Assembly (NCBI GenBank): GCA_041737175.1
Contig: JBGSSF010000034.1
Span: 310,001 to 374,000, forward strand
DNA length: 64,000 nt
Origin: UBA5072 sp041737175
GTDB taxonomy: Bacteria; Bacteroidota; Bacteroidia; Bacteroidales; UBA10428
Direction of reading: 5' to 3'
The position numbers and the translations under genes were made by a program. Of this stretch, positions 1-7,078 are shown piece after piece. Below the pieces are notes generated by a model that had not been told where the DNA came from, ran no database searches, and saw only the letters and a list, made by a program, of their open reading frames with translations. Within the stretch, counting starts at the first letter, position 1. Every line of letters begins with the position of its first letter.

Positions 1-38
1 CCTCCGCAAACCAGCAAATGAATTTTATAATCCGCCAT
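1..38 (-). CDS. NuoF/HndC-like NADH-binding hydrogenase subunit, start only
   Basis: Only the first 12 codons are present; the gene runs off the left edge. They read MADYKIHLLVCGG. A short lead followed by H-x-L-V-C-G-G is typical of the N-terminal thioredoxin-like [2Fe-2S] part of NuoF/HydB/HndC flavoprotein subunits of NAD(P)-linked [FeFe]-hydrogenases. The gene starts 23 bases after the HndB-like gene on the same strand, so the two are surely cotranscribed. The identity rests on 13 residues plus context; the flavin and NADH sites lie outside the window. Confidence 0.6.
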   Translation of the reverse strand, partial: MADYKIHLLVCG

Positions 39-61
39 GGATAGTTGCCTCCTTAATTTTA

Positions 62-457
62 TTATTGGTCAATTTTCTTATAGTTAACCGGAATGATCCC
101 CTCAACGAGCATTCCGCCCTTGATGTATTTTTCAATGATTTCATCAGCCCGTTTTGCGTCTACATACCCGAATACCAGGGGCTCTTTACCCGGCACAATC
201 ACCTCAACCGTAGGTTCAGCATAACAATAACCCATGCAGCCGGTTTGTGTTACCACTGCATCAATGTTCCTCTTATCAAGCTCATCAACAATGTAGTTCA
301 TGGTCTCTCTTGAACCTGAGGCAATACAACAGGTGGCCATGGCCACCTTAATCTGCACCAGCTGATCAGGTGATTCACTCTTATCCCGGAGTTTGGTTTT
401 CGACTGAAGCTTATCCTTCAGCTCCCTCAAATCTGCAAGATTTTTTATTTTCGTCAT
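62..457 (-). CDS. HndB-like (2Fe-2S) ferredoxin-domain protein
   Basis: This 131-residue protein has a basic, probably helical N-terminus (residues 1-35) and then a thioredoxin-like [2Fe-2S] fold. The visible signature is Cys43-Cys44, then T-G-C74-x3-C78 followed by A-E-P-x-V-E-V. This is the pattern of the small HndB/HydD-type subunits that pass electrons between the NuoF-like flavoprotein and the catalytic subunit of [FeFe]-hydrogenases. It lies 120 bases after the GHKL ATPase gene and 23 bases before the NuoF-like start, as in clostridial and Thermotoga hyd operons. Its electron partner should be the truncated flavoprotein at the left edge. The family assignment is good; the exact redox partner is inferred. 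Confidence 0.85.
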   Translation of the reverse strand: MTKIKNLADLRELKDKLQSKTKLRDKSESPDQLVQIKVAMATCCIASGSRETMNYIVDELDKRNIDAVVTQTGCMGYCYAEPTVEVIVPGKEPLVFGYVDAKRADEIIEKYIKGGMLVEGIIPVNYKKIDQ

Positions 458-577
458 AATACCTGTTTAATTATTTGTTCTATAAATTTATTTCGAAAGT
501 GAATATTAAAGTTCCTTTACCCAATGATTTTCTTTATATCTTCTTAATTTGTAAATAGTCTTAATAAATATTATTTC

Positions 578-1129
578 TTACACTTCTTTAATTTTCAATG
601 CCTTTAGATTTTCTCTGATATAATCAGTTATATAATCCAGCACTTCGCGTGCATTTAGACTTATACCTTGCAGTTCTCTTCGGATTTCAGCAGTATCCAG
701 AATAAACTCCCCTTCATCTGCCCTGTGCCGGTATAGGAAATCACTTTCAGGATTGGAGGCGATCAGGGATCTGAATGTCATCGCCAGATCACCTTGTGGT
801 ATCATATCAATATGAAACTGATGGAACAGGGCTGTGACAATAGTGCCCCGGTTCCTTTCAGATTCAATCCGGAGACGGCCCCCGGTAAGTTCGGCATTCT
901 GTTTCAGAAGCGGTAAACCCAGGCCCACTTTCTTTGTCAATGAAGTGGTGAAAAACGGGTCGGTTATCCTTTTCAACATGTCTTCTGTCATACCGCATCC
1001 ATTATCCCGGATCTTCAGTATCAGTTCACCGGTTTCATTATTCTCCGTTATGCTGATCTCAATCAGGCTGGCTCCTGCGTTGAGCGAATTCCTGGCAATA
1101 TCAAGAATATGGTACGAAATGTCTTTCAT
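578..1129 (-). CDS. GHKL ATPase domain protein of the hydrogenase operon
   Basis: This 183-residue protein carries a histidine-kinase-type ATP-binding fold. The N box is at about residues 13-19 (A-R-N-S-L-N-A), the G1 box is D-N-G-C-G-M, the F box is D-P-F-F-T-T and the G2 box is G-L-G-L-P. There is no HisKA dimerisation/phospho-acceptor domain and no membrane segment, so it is not a normal sensor kinase. Similar stand-alone ATPases are found in [FeFe]-hydrogenase operons, where their target is unknown. Its ATG overlaps the end of the PHP gene by 4 bases, which implies translational coupling. The 120-base gap after it, before the HndB-like gene, holds no clear promoter. Confidence 0.85.
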   Translation of the reverse strand: MKDISYHILDIARNSLNAGASLIEISITENNETGELILKIRDNGCGMTEDMLKRITDPFFTTSLTKKVGLGLPLLKQNAELTGGRLRIESERNRGTIVTALFHQFHIDMIPQGDLAMTFRSLIASNPESDFLYRHRADEGEFILDTAEIRRELQGISLNAREVLDYITDYIRENLKALKIKEV

Positions 1130-1866
1130 AATGTCCTGACTTTTCTGCCGTTTTCATTTCTCAAAGCCTGCCGGATCTCAATGAAATAGGGTCCTTCCAT
1201 ATAAAACTCAGTCACCGTTTCACCTATTTGCTTGATTGTATGGGCATCTGAGTTGGTGATCAGGCAAAAACCGGCAGTCTCAGGGTGTTCTTTCAGAAAA
1301 TCCTCATAACCCGGTCTGCGAGTTATCTCCAGGGCATCCGCCATTAATCCGGAAGGCATGAAGCCAAGCTGGCTGTAAATTCCATTATGCAACCTGTTGA
1401 TGTGAGCAGGGACAAACAGGCCACCCAGCTGATTAACACAAAGGAAGAGCTCATCAATACCCATTCGCAGAGATGAAACCAACAGCCTGGTTTCCTCACC
1501 GATGATATTTTCTTCTTCATCCACCATGAGCTGGTAGCCGAATATCTCCGGTTTGTTAGGAATTGAAACCAGATTCTGATCGATAATCTGCTGAAACTGA
1601 TCCGCTTTTTCAATATCTTCAAAGAACGCCAGACAATGAATTTCTTCTTTTGTATTCAATTCAGCACCGGCTATGACGCTAATCCCGTATTTTTCTCCAA
1701 TCTGCTGTGTTATTCCGCAATGCCGTGTGCTGTTGTGATCGGATATGGCTATAATGTCGAGCTTTTTCCTTGCTGCCTGCTGAATAATGTTTATAGGACT
1801 CATATCCAACCCGCCACACGGTGAAAGCACCGTATGAATGTGCAAATCCGCCCTAAACCAACGCAT
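1126..1866 (-). CDS. PHP-domain phosphoesterase
   Basis: This 246-residue protein is a PHP (polymerase and histidinol phosphatase) metal-dependent phosphoesterase. Metal-binding motifs are visible in order: H9-I-H11-T near the start, S-D-H-N at about residues 42-45, a Glu/His region around E-L-N-T-K-E-E-I-H, P-A-H-I-N, and S-D-A-H near the C-terminus. The family hydrolyses phosphomonoesters or short phosphodiesters with a trinuclear metal centre. It overlaps the upstream DRTGG gene by 14 bases and the downstream ATPase gene by 4 bases, so the three are tightly coupled. In this setting it could remove a phosphate placed by one of the two ATPase-fold proteins; that role is inference. Confidence 0.85.
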   Translation of the reverse strand: MRWFRADLHIHTVLSPCGGLDMSPINIIQQAARKKLDIIAISDHNSTRHCGITQQIGEKYGISVIAGAELNTKEEIHCLAFFEDIEKADQFQQIIDQNLVSIPNKPEIFGYQLMVDEEENIIGEETRLLVSSLRMGIDELFLCVNQLGGLFVPAHINRLHNGIYSQLGFMPSGLMADALEITRRPGYEDFLKEHPETAGFCLITNSDAHTIKQIGETVTEFYMEGPYFIEIRQALRNENGRKVRTL

Positions 1867-2200
1867 TCCTTTCCATCATTTTATAAAGTTTACCACAAGT
1901 ACTGAATGACCTGTCACCGGTGCCCAGCAAAATTACGCTCTCCTGCTCTGCTGCAGCTATCGTTTCCTCCTCGGGTTTGCCCCCGTTAACAATCAGAATG
2001 GCCGATAAATCTTTCAGTGAAGCCACAGCAATGATATTTTTATGGGTCTGCATCGTGATCCATAATTCACCTTCCCTGGCTTTTCCCATCACATCACTGA
2101 GGAGATCGGAGACATAGGCTCCTTTAACCTTCCTGCCTGTCTTGTTTACCCCTGCAAATACCTGCAGGTCTAATTCGTTAATAATGTTTTCAACGGTCAT
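1853..2200 (-). CDS. DRTGG-domain protein (second copy)
   Basis: This 115-residue protein is made of one DRTGG domain, the small regulatory fold also found in some phosphotransacetylases and near CBS domains. The motif V-S-D-L-L-S-D-V is shared with the other copy at 4151-4495 (S-S-D-L-L-S-D-V). Both end in a similar S-x-S-x-x-G-K/R-L-Y segment. There is no catalytic motif, so ligand binding or protein contact is the likely role. It follows the hydrogenase-domain gene after 119 bases that include a C/T-rich tandem repeat, and overlaps the PHP gene by 14 bases. Confidence 0.8.
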   Translation of the reverse strand: MTVENIINELDLQVFAGVNKTGRKVKGAYVSDLLSDVMGKAREGELWITMQTHKNIIAVASLKDLSAILIVNGGKPEEETIAAAEQESVILLGTGDRSFSTCGKLYKMMERNALV

Positions 2201-2264
2201 TTTTTTTCAATTTTGAGAAGCCACAGGTGGCTGCCCCTATGTTTAATCAATTATCATCACCTAA

Positions 2265-2318
2265 TCCCCTTGTCCCCTTGTCTCCCCATCTCCTTGTCTC
2301 CCCATCTCCCCATCTTCC
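2265..2318. repeat. Short tandem repeat tract, C/T-rich 8-mers
   Basis: Units of the CCCCTTGT and CTCCCCAT kind repeat about six times. The tract ends one base from the stop codon of the hydrogenase-domain gene (stop at 2320-2322, minus strand). It belongs to the set of gene-end tandem repeats described in the findings. Confidence 0.75.
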
Positions 2319-2319
2319 C

Positions 2320-3672
2320 TCACTCTGGTAATATATTTTTAAAACGCTTCTTTCCCCAGATCTTTTCAGTGTAATCCACAACCTGGTTCATCGTTTCGCC
2401 GCCCTTGACTTTAATGGCCACGAAAACACAATCGCTCGTATGGGCCCGCTGCTGCACAACGTCTTCAGCCAAAGCGCGACAACCGGGTGAACCACAGGCA
2501 GCACAGTCAATGCCAGGCAGATAGTTCTTGATTTTCTCGATTTTCTGCATTTTCTTCATGGCCTGCACCATATCTTCATCCAACTTCATGATGGACCGTG
2601 GTTCAACCTTCCCGATGGAGGCATTGCCGGCTACATAATCCCGGTACTTGGTTATGGTCTTGTTATTGAAGATCTTTCCCTGGTTCTTGTCAATAAAATA
2701 TTGTTCGGCCCGTTTATGCAAACGCTCGGAGACCAGAAACCGGTTGGTCGCTGAAAGAATGCCTCCGGCGCAGCTCTTGTCACAGGCGCGCATTTCAAGG
2801 TAGTCAAAACTCCCGACGGTATCATTCTCGATTTTTTCAAGAAATTCGATCGCGTTCCCAATCCCGTCGACCGACAGGCAACGGCCATGGATGTGCCTGG
2901 CCTCACCGCCGGTGAGCGTCCATTCCATTTCCTCGGGAAGCAGTTGTTCCTTCTCCGGAACAATGCAAAAGCCTTTTTCTTCCCGCCTGATCAAGGCATA
3001 CACCCGGTTAAAAAGCGTATTCATGTTTATTACCCCGTTGATGGGTGAGCTTTTTTCCCCGACCGGACTCTTGACTGCAGCGATTTTAGCTGCACAGGGC
3101 GTCACGTAAAATACACCGATCTTATCACCTGGGATTCCCTCGTCAAGGAGCTTGCGGCGAAAGGATATTTCAGCCAGATCAAGCGGTGCCTTGTAGGGTA
3201 AAATGTTGTTTACCAGGGCAGGGAACCGTACCTGTATCAACCGCACAATTGCGGGACAAAAGGAAGAAATTACCGGCCGGATCTCAGGTCGGGCCGACAG
3301 GTGCCGGTTAATCAGATCAATCAGGATACCAGAGCCATGCTCGGCTTCGTATACATGGGTGAAGCCTTCCTCGAGTATACCGCTGTATATCTTTCGGGTA
3401 ACAATGTTACGGGGAAATTGTCCGATGAATACCGATGGAACCAGGGCAACACGGTAATCATACTGAAATATCCTGCTGAAATCATCTTCTTCAATAATTA
3501 TGGCATTAACCGGACAGGCACGCATACATTCGCCACAGTCGACACACCTTTCCTCAATCAACCTTGCCTTTCCCTCCTTAACCCGGAGGGCTTCCGTTGG
3601 GCAAGCCTTGATGCAATGCGTGCAGCCGATGCAAACATCTTCCTGAATTTTCAAAGCATGATGAAATGCCAT
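2320..3672 (-). CDS. Divergent [FeFe]-hydrogenase H-domain protein, probably sensory
   Basis: This 450-residue protein has two N-terminal [4Fe-4S] ferredoxin motifs (Cys14/17/20/24 and Cys43/46/49/53). The H-cluster domain follows, then a C-terminal four-Cys FeS domain (C-x2-C-x4-C motif around residues 395-425). The three H-cluster motifs are recognisable: S-S-F-C139-P, T-P-C193-A-A-K, and E293-x3-C297-x3-C301-x-G-G. All four ligands of the catalytic cubane are therefore kept. The proton-relay Cys next to Cys139 is Phe138, and the relay Glu after P-C-x-x-K is Ala199. These losses resemble sensory (HydS-like) rather than bulk-turnover enzymes. It lies 10 bases after the RsbW-like gene. A role as H2 or redox sensor is inferred; a non-hydrogenase FeS function is possible. 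Confidence 0.85.
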   Translation of the reverse strand: MAFHHALKIQEDVCIGCTHCIKACPTEALRVKEGKARLIEERCVDCGECMRACPVNAIIIEEDDFSRIFQYDYRVALVPSVFIGQFPRNIVTRKIYSGILEEGFTHVYEAEHGSGILIDLINRHLSARPEIRPVISSFCPAIVRLIQVRFPALVNNILPYKAPLDLAEISFRRKLLDEGIPGDKIGVFYVTPCAAKIAAVKSPVGEKSSPINGVINMNTLFNRVYALIRREEKGFCIVPEKEQLLPEEMEWTLTGGEARHIHGRCLSVDGIGNAIEFLEKIENDTVGSFDYLEMRACDKSCAGGILSATNRFLVSERLHKRAEQYFIDKNQGKIFNNKTITKYRDYVAGNASIGKVEPRSIMKLDEDMVQAMKKMQKIEKIKNYLPGIDCAACGSPGCRALAEDVVQQRAHTSDCVFVAIKVKGGETMNQVVDYTEKIWGKKRFKNILPE

Positions 3673-3682
3673 GGTAATCCGG

Positions 3683-4147
3683 TTATTCTTTTATTAAAGT
3701 GGTCATCTCCAACACTGTCCCCTTATTCAACTCACTGTGAATCTCCAGTTTGTCTGTATTCTTTTTGATATTTGATAAACCCATGCCCGCACCGAATCCC
3801 ATTTCCCGTACTCTGTCCGATGCCGTTGAATAACCCTCCTGCATAGCCTTTCCTATGTCCGGTATCCCCGGTCCTTCATCTTCCACCCGGATGAGGATTC
3901 TTTCGGGACTGACAAGCACTTTCATGATTCCCCGATACGCATGTGCCACAACATTTACCTCAGCTTCGTATGTTGCAACCGCTATGCGTCTTACAAGATT
4001 CGGATCCAGGTTGAGCTGGTTGAGGATTTTTTTCAGGCTGCTGGATGCATATCCGGCCTTGACAAAATCACCCCCTTCTAAAGTATATTCAAACTTCATA
4101 TCTTTCATTTCAAACCAGGGCTTAAGACCAGGTTGGTAAACCGGCAC
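3683..4147 (-). CDS. RsbW-like ATPase (anti-sigma/serine kinase fold)
   Basis: The open frame gives 154 residues; the likely protein begins at Met14 or Met17 (4108 or 4099), where the conserved fold starts (M-K-F-E-Y-T-L). It has the short GHKL fold of anti-sigma factor kinases: N box E-A-E-V-N-V-V-A-H-A, G1 box D-E-G-P-G-I, and G2 box G-x-G-M-G-L-S-N-I. RsbW-type proteins bind ATP and phosphorylate serines on small antagonist proteins. It is sandwiched between a DRTGG gene (3 bases upstream at the longest start) and the hydrogenase-domain gene (10 bases). No sigma factor or anti-anti-sigma partner is seen nearby, so the target may be a neighbouring operon product. Confidence 0.8.
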   Translation of the reverse strand: MPVYQPGLKPWFEMKDMKFEYTLEGGDFVKAGYASSSLKKILNQLNLDPNLVRRIAVATYEAEVNVVAHAYRGIMKVLVSPERILIRVEDEGPGIPDIGKAMQEGYSTASDRVREMGFGAGMGLSNIKKNTDKLEIHSELNKGTVLEMTTLIKE

Positions 4148-4150
4148 AGG

Positions 4151-4495
4151 CTAATACAACGGTTGAATACCGTGCTGATAAAGCCTGCCGCTCGCCGAGA
4201 ACATCGATATCGGGCTTTCAATGATCACAAGACTGTTGTCCCTGGCCAGATCAATCATTTCCTGATTGGCTCTTTTATTGCGGACCAGTAAAATGCAGGA
4301 AACTTCTGCAATCTCTGCGGTACGTATGGTTTGCAAATTAGCGACTCCCGTAATCAAAAGAATCCCGGTCCGGTTAATGGTCAGCACATCACTCAGCAGG
4401 TCCGATGAAAAAGCATGGCTTAAATCGGTATTCAGCTTTTCGTCCCCACAGATCACTTTGCCATTCGCAATGCTAACAATTTCAGCTATCTTCAT
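4151..4495 (-). CDS. DRTGG-domain protein (first copy)
   Basis: This 114-residue protein is a lone DRTGG domain with the conserved S-S-D-L-L-S-D-V-L segment at about residues 30-38 and S-A-S-G-R-L-Y near the end. It is a paralogue of the protein at 1853-2200 and is the first gene of the hydrogenase-domain operon. The 262 bases upstream hold a promoter-like box, two Rex-like palindromes, a tandem repeat and the REP terminator of hypB. This layout argues that the operon has its own promoter and is not read through from hyp. Its biochemical function is unknown. Confidence 0.8.
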   Translation of the reverse strand: MKIAEIVSIANGKVICGDEKLNTDLSHAFSSDLLSDVLTINRTGILLITGVANLQTIRTAEIAEVSCILLVRNKRANQEMIDLARDNSLVIIESPISMFSASGRLYQHGIQPLY

Positions 4496-4552
4496 GCTTT
4501 AATCCAATTAAAACCAGGCCGTTAAGTGTATTGATACGAATTTCAGGAAATT

Positions 4553-4570
4553 CTGTTACAAAAATAACAC
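4553..4570. promoter_or_regulatory. Rex-like operator, proximal copy
   Basis: Reads CTGTTA, six bases, TAACAC. The TGTTA/TAACA arms match the core of the Rex operator known from clostridia (TTGTTA, six bases, TAACAA). It covers the -7-like box TATTTTTG (minus strand, 4566-4559), where a repressor would block polymerase. Confidence 0.5.
4559..4566 (-). promoter_or_regulatory. Bacteroidota -7 box for the hydrogenase-domain operon
   Basis: On the minus strand this reads TATTTTTG, a full match to the Bacteroidota -7 consensus TAnnTTTG, 63 bases before the DRTGG start codon. No good TTG -33 element lies at the usual 19-21 base distance; the space is taken by the second Rex-like palindrome. Confidence 0.4.
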
Positions 4571-4575
4571 TTTTA

Positions 4576-4593
4576 TTGTTATTAAAATAACAG
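4576..4593. promoter_or_regulatory. Rex-like operator, distal copy
   Basis: Reads TTGTTA, TTAAAA, TAACAG: 11 of 12 arm positions match the clostridial-type Rex operator TTGTTA-N6-TAACAA. Its centre is 23 bases from the proximal copy, about two helical turns, so two dimers could bind on one face. A further half-site, TTGTTA, begins near 4605. Confidence 0.5.
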
Positions 4594-4645
4594 TAATGGA
4601 AAGTTGTTATTATATAGATTGATTCTAAAGTCGGAGATATGTGAT

Positions 4646-4723
4646 AATGTGGAAATGTGCAAATGTGCAAATGTGCAAATGTGGAAATGTGTAAATGTGC
4701 AAATGTGGAAATGTGGAAATGTG
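4646..4723. repeat. Tandem repeat tract, AAATGTGN 8-mers
   Basis: About nine copies of AAATGTG plus one variable base (C, G or T) lie between the hypB terminator and the hydrogenase-domain operon promoter. Apparent reading frames through it are repetitive His/Phe/Thr/Cys strings and are not genes. Confidence 0.85.
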
Positions 4724-4737
4724 CTGCTGCTGAAAAA

Positions 4738-4761
4738 GGACAGGCCATGGCCTGTCCCTAC
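4738..4761 (-). terminator. REP-like palindrome with GTAG head; hypB terminator
   Basis: On the minus strand, GTAG is followed by a perfect 20-base palindrome (arms GGACAGGC and GCCTGTCC) and then TTTTT. The hairpin plus T-run makes a good intrinsic terminator. The TAG of GTAG is the stop codon of hypB (4760-4758). The GTAG head plus hairpin is the signature of REP elements; related copies lie at 48228-48250 and 52628-52653. Confidence 0.75.
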
Positions 4762-5579
4762 GGGTGCTGTTTCTTTATCCACTCGATCCACTTCCCGAAT
4801 CCATCTCCAGTTTTGGCAGAGAGTTGCAGGAACTGAAGCGCAGGATTAATTTTTTGGGCGTGCCGGATAAACTTGTCCATTTGAAAATCAACATACGGAA
4901 GCAGGTCAGTTTTATTGATCAGGCAAAGATGAGCGCTCTGAAACATGTTGGGATATTTCAGGGGTTTGTCCTCTCCTTCTGTAATGCTCATTATTATAAT
5001 CCTGTATTGTTCACCGAGGTCGAACAGTGCGGGGCAGACCAGGTTCCCGACGTTTTCAATGAGCAGTAATGAATCATTATCAGGATTCAGGGTTCTGACA
5101 GCTTTGCTGATCATTTCTGCATCGAGATGACAGCCGTTTCCTGTATTTATCTGAATGACAGGTGCCCCTGCAGCCTGGATGCGGTCCGCATCCAGGGAGG
5201 TCTGCTGATCACCTTCAACAACATAAACACGCTGTCCGGGAAGGTTTGCAAGGGTTAGTTCCAGGATGGTGGTTTTACCCGAACCGGGAGAACTTACCAG
5301 GTTCAGCGCCAGGATATTTTTAGCTTCAAAATAGCCCTTGTTGCGCTGGGCAAGCAGGTTGTTTTTCTGCAAAACATCGGTTTCAATAAGGATCCGGTTT
5401 CCGGTACCGATATGTTCATGGGTATGATGATGACCGTGGGGATGTTCATGATCGTGTTCGTGCGGATGCTCATGAGAATGAGAATCAGAATGAGTATGTT
5501 CAAGCTTGTGGTTGCTTTCAGCCGGATTGATCAATGAATAACCGGTACCTTCACCGCTGCATCCGCAATGGTCGCACAT
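4758..5579 (-). CDS. hypB: Hydrogenase nickel incorporation GTPase HypB
   Basis: This 273-residue protein is the GTPase that delivers Ni to the [NiFe]-hydrogenase large subunit with HypA. It has an N-terminal C-x2-C-x-C motif (C2, C5, C7), the high-affinity Ni site of the family. A His-rich Ni-storage stretch follows (residues 24-56, 16 His). The SIMIBI G domain has P-loop G-S-P-G-S-G-K-T at about residue 97, the metal/switch motif N-T-G-N-G-C-H-L, N-K-T-D, and an S-A-K-T segment. It lies 64 bases after hypA. Its stop codon is part of a REP-like element that also forms its terminator. The substrate [NiFe]-hydrogenase and hypCDF are not in this window. Confidence 0.95.
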   Translation of the reverse strand: MCDHCGCSGEGTGYSLINPAESNHKLEHTHSDSHSHEHPHEHDHEHPHGHHHTHEHIGTGNRILIETDVLQKNNLLAQRNKGYFEAKNILALNLVSSPGSGKTTILELTLANLPGQRVYVVEGDQQTSLDADRIQAAGAPVIQINTGNGCHLDAEMISKAVRTLNPDNDSLLLIENVGNLVCPALFDLGEQYRIIIMSITEGEDKPLKYPNMFQSAHLCLINKTDLLPYVDFQMDKFIRHAQKINPALQFLQLSAKTGDGFGKWIEWIKKQHP

Positions 5580-5643
5580 GATGTCTTAATTGAGATTAAT
5601 AATGTCTAAAGGTAGCACAAAAAGGAAAACTGAAAGAAAATAA

Positions 5644-5991
5644 TTATTTGTTCTTGACCTCTATCGCTACCACCCTCAACTCCTTTCCTGATATAACCTC
5701 CGGATTGACATCCCCGCAAGCGGGGCAGAGATCAAAAAGTTCATCCGGTTGAAAAGTTTTTTGGCAGGTTCGGCATCTGACCACGAGGGGTATCTCTTTC
5801 AGAACCAGTGAAGCCCCCTCAAGCAGCGTACCCCTGCCGGCTGCTTCCCAGGCGAATTCCATGGCATCCCTTACAACTCCTGCGGATTGACCTACCTCCA
5901 CCTCCACTGAACTGATTTGTCCGGCACCATTAATCCTGGCCGTTTCCAGCGCGATTTCCACAATGCTTTGCACTATTGAGAATTCATGCAT
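5644..5991 (-). CDS. hypA: Hydrogenase maturation nickel metallochaperone HypA
   Basis: HypA brings Ni to HypB during [NiFe]-hydrogenase maturation. The start is set at the ATG giving M-H-E-F-S-I-V (115 residues), because His2 is the conserved Ni ligand. The open frame extends 27 codons further upstream, but that extension overlaps hypE and is unlike the family. The C-terminal zinc ribbon shows C-R-T-C and C-P-A-C. It begins 22 bases after the hypE stop, consistent with one operon hypE-hypA-hypB. Confidence 0.93.
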   Translation of the reverse strand: MHEFSIVQSIVEIALETARINGAGQISSVEVEVGQSAGVVRDAMEFAWEAAGRGTLLEGASLVLKEIPLVVRCRTCQKTFQPDELFDLCPACGDVNPEVISGKELRVVAIEVKNK

Positions 5992-6013
5992 GATACTGTA
6001 AGATTCAGATGGA

Positions 6014-7027
6014 TCAGCAGATTCTTGGCAATTGCTCTCCGGCCAGCTTATCAATGATCCTGGTACCCCCAATGACAGATTTCATAAGCACCTTTCCGGG
6101 ATTTTCACGGGTGACCTCGCCGATTATCCTTGCATCCCTGCCTATTTCATACCGTTGCATCATCTTTAACGCCAGATCGGCGGATTCGGGAGCAACTATC
6201 ATCAATACCTTGCCTTCGTTCGCCAGGAATAATGGATTAAAACCATACACTTCACATAATCCGGTCACCTGCTCGCGCACTGGTATGACCTGTTCTTCGA
6301 TCAGCACACCATGTTTCAGGGATGTCGCGACTTCGGCCAGGATGGTTGCCAGACCTCCCCGGGTGATATCTCGCATGAAACGGATTTCCACCCCCGCTTC
6401 CAGCAAGGAACGGATCATCGGGTTGAGCGAGGTTACATCGGAAATTACGGGTTCTTCAAAGTTCAGCTTTTCGCGGGCGGATAAAATGGCAATTTCATGA
6501 TCTCCGAGATATCCGTTGACCAGGATCCGATCATTGGGTTTAATGAGACTGCCTCTCGAAATGCTGGCAAATCGTTTCTCAATGATACCGATCCCGGTTG
6601 TATTGATGAATATCTTATCGCATTGTCCTTTTTTCACAACTTTGGTATCACCGGTTATGATCTGCACCCCGGTTTTTATGGCTTCTTCTGCCATCGATTT
6701 TACAATCCGCTCCAGGTCCGCCAATGGAAAACCTTCCTCGATAATGAAGCCTGAGCTTAAATACAAAGGCCTGGCGCCTGAAACGGATAAATCATTGACA
6801 GTTCCGCAAACAGCAAGTTTACCGATATCCCCGCCGGGGAAAAAAATCGGGTCAACCACAAATGAGTCCGTGGTAAAGGCCAGGGTGGTGTCACCTATTT
6901 GAGCAACTGCAGAATCGGTAAGCACATCGAGGATCGGATTGTTGAAATATTTCACAAACAATTCCCGGATAAGATCACCAGTCATGAGCCCCCCGCTCCC
7001 GTGTCCCAGAAGTATGGTCTTGTTCAT
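6014..7027 (-). CDS. hypE: Hydrogenase maturation protein HypE
   Basis: HypE dehydrates the carbamoyl group carried on its C-terminal Cys to form the thiocyanate used as the CN ligand of [NiFe] active sites. The start is set at M-N-K-T-I-L-L-G-H-G-S-G-G (337 residues), the usual N-terminus; the open frame reaches 14 codons further up without similarity to the family. The protein ends exactly in P-R-I-C, the invariant C-terminal Cys motif. The PurM-like ATP-binding fold is evident from T-D-S-F-V-V-D-P and related motifs. It is the first gene of the hyp operon and diverges from the M3 peptidase gene. Confidence 0.95.
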   Translation of the reverse strand: MNKTILLGHGSGGLMTGDLIRELFVKYFNNPILDVLTDSAVAQIGDTTLAFTTDSFVVDPIFFPGGDIGKLAVCGTVNDLSVSGARPLYLSSGFIIEEGFPLADLERIVKSMAEEAIKTGVQIITGDTKVVKKGQCDKIFINTTGIGIIEKRFASISRGSLIKPNDRILVNGYLGDHEIAILSAREKLNFEEPVISDVTSLNPMIRSLLEAGVEIRFMRDITRGGLATILAEVATSLKHGVLIEEQVIPVREQVTGLCEVYGFNPLFLANEGKVLMIVAPESADLALKMMQRYEIGRDARIIGEVTRENPGKVLMKSVIGGTRIIDKLAGEQLPRIC

Positions 7028-7078
7028 ACACAAAATTTTGTAAATATAGCCAAAGCTGGCTGATATCATTTCAACATA

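Noticed and set aside
4560..4610. FNR/CRP-type site in place of Rex
   Set aside because: The arms are TGTTA/TAACA with a 6-base gap, not TTGAT-N4-ATCAA or TGTGA-N6-TCACA.
4482..4791. Frames of 69-88 codons on the minus strand through the AAATGTGN repeat
   Set aside because: They translate to repetitive His/Phe/Thr/Cys strings made by the 8-base repeat, and overlap hypB and the operator region.
5992..6072. Long form of HypA overlapping hypE
   Set aside because: His2 of M-H-E-F is the Ni ligand, so the internal ATG is the true start.
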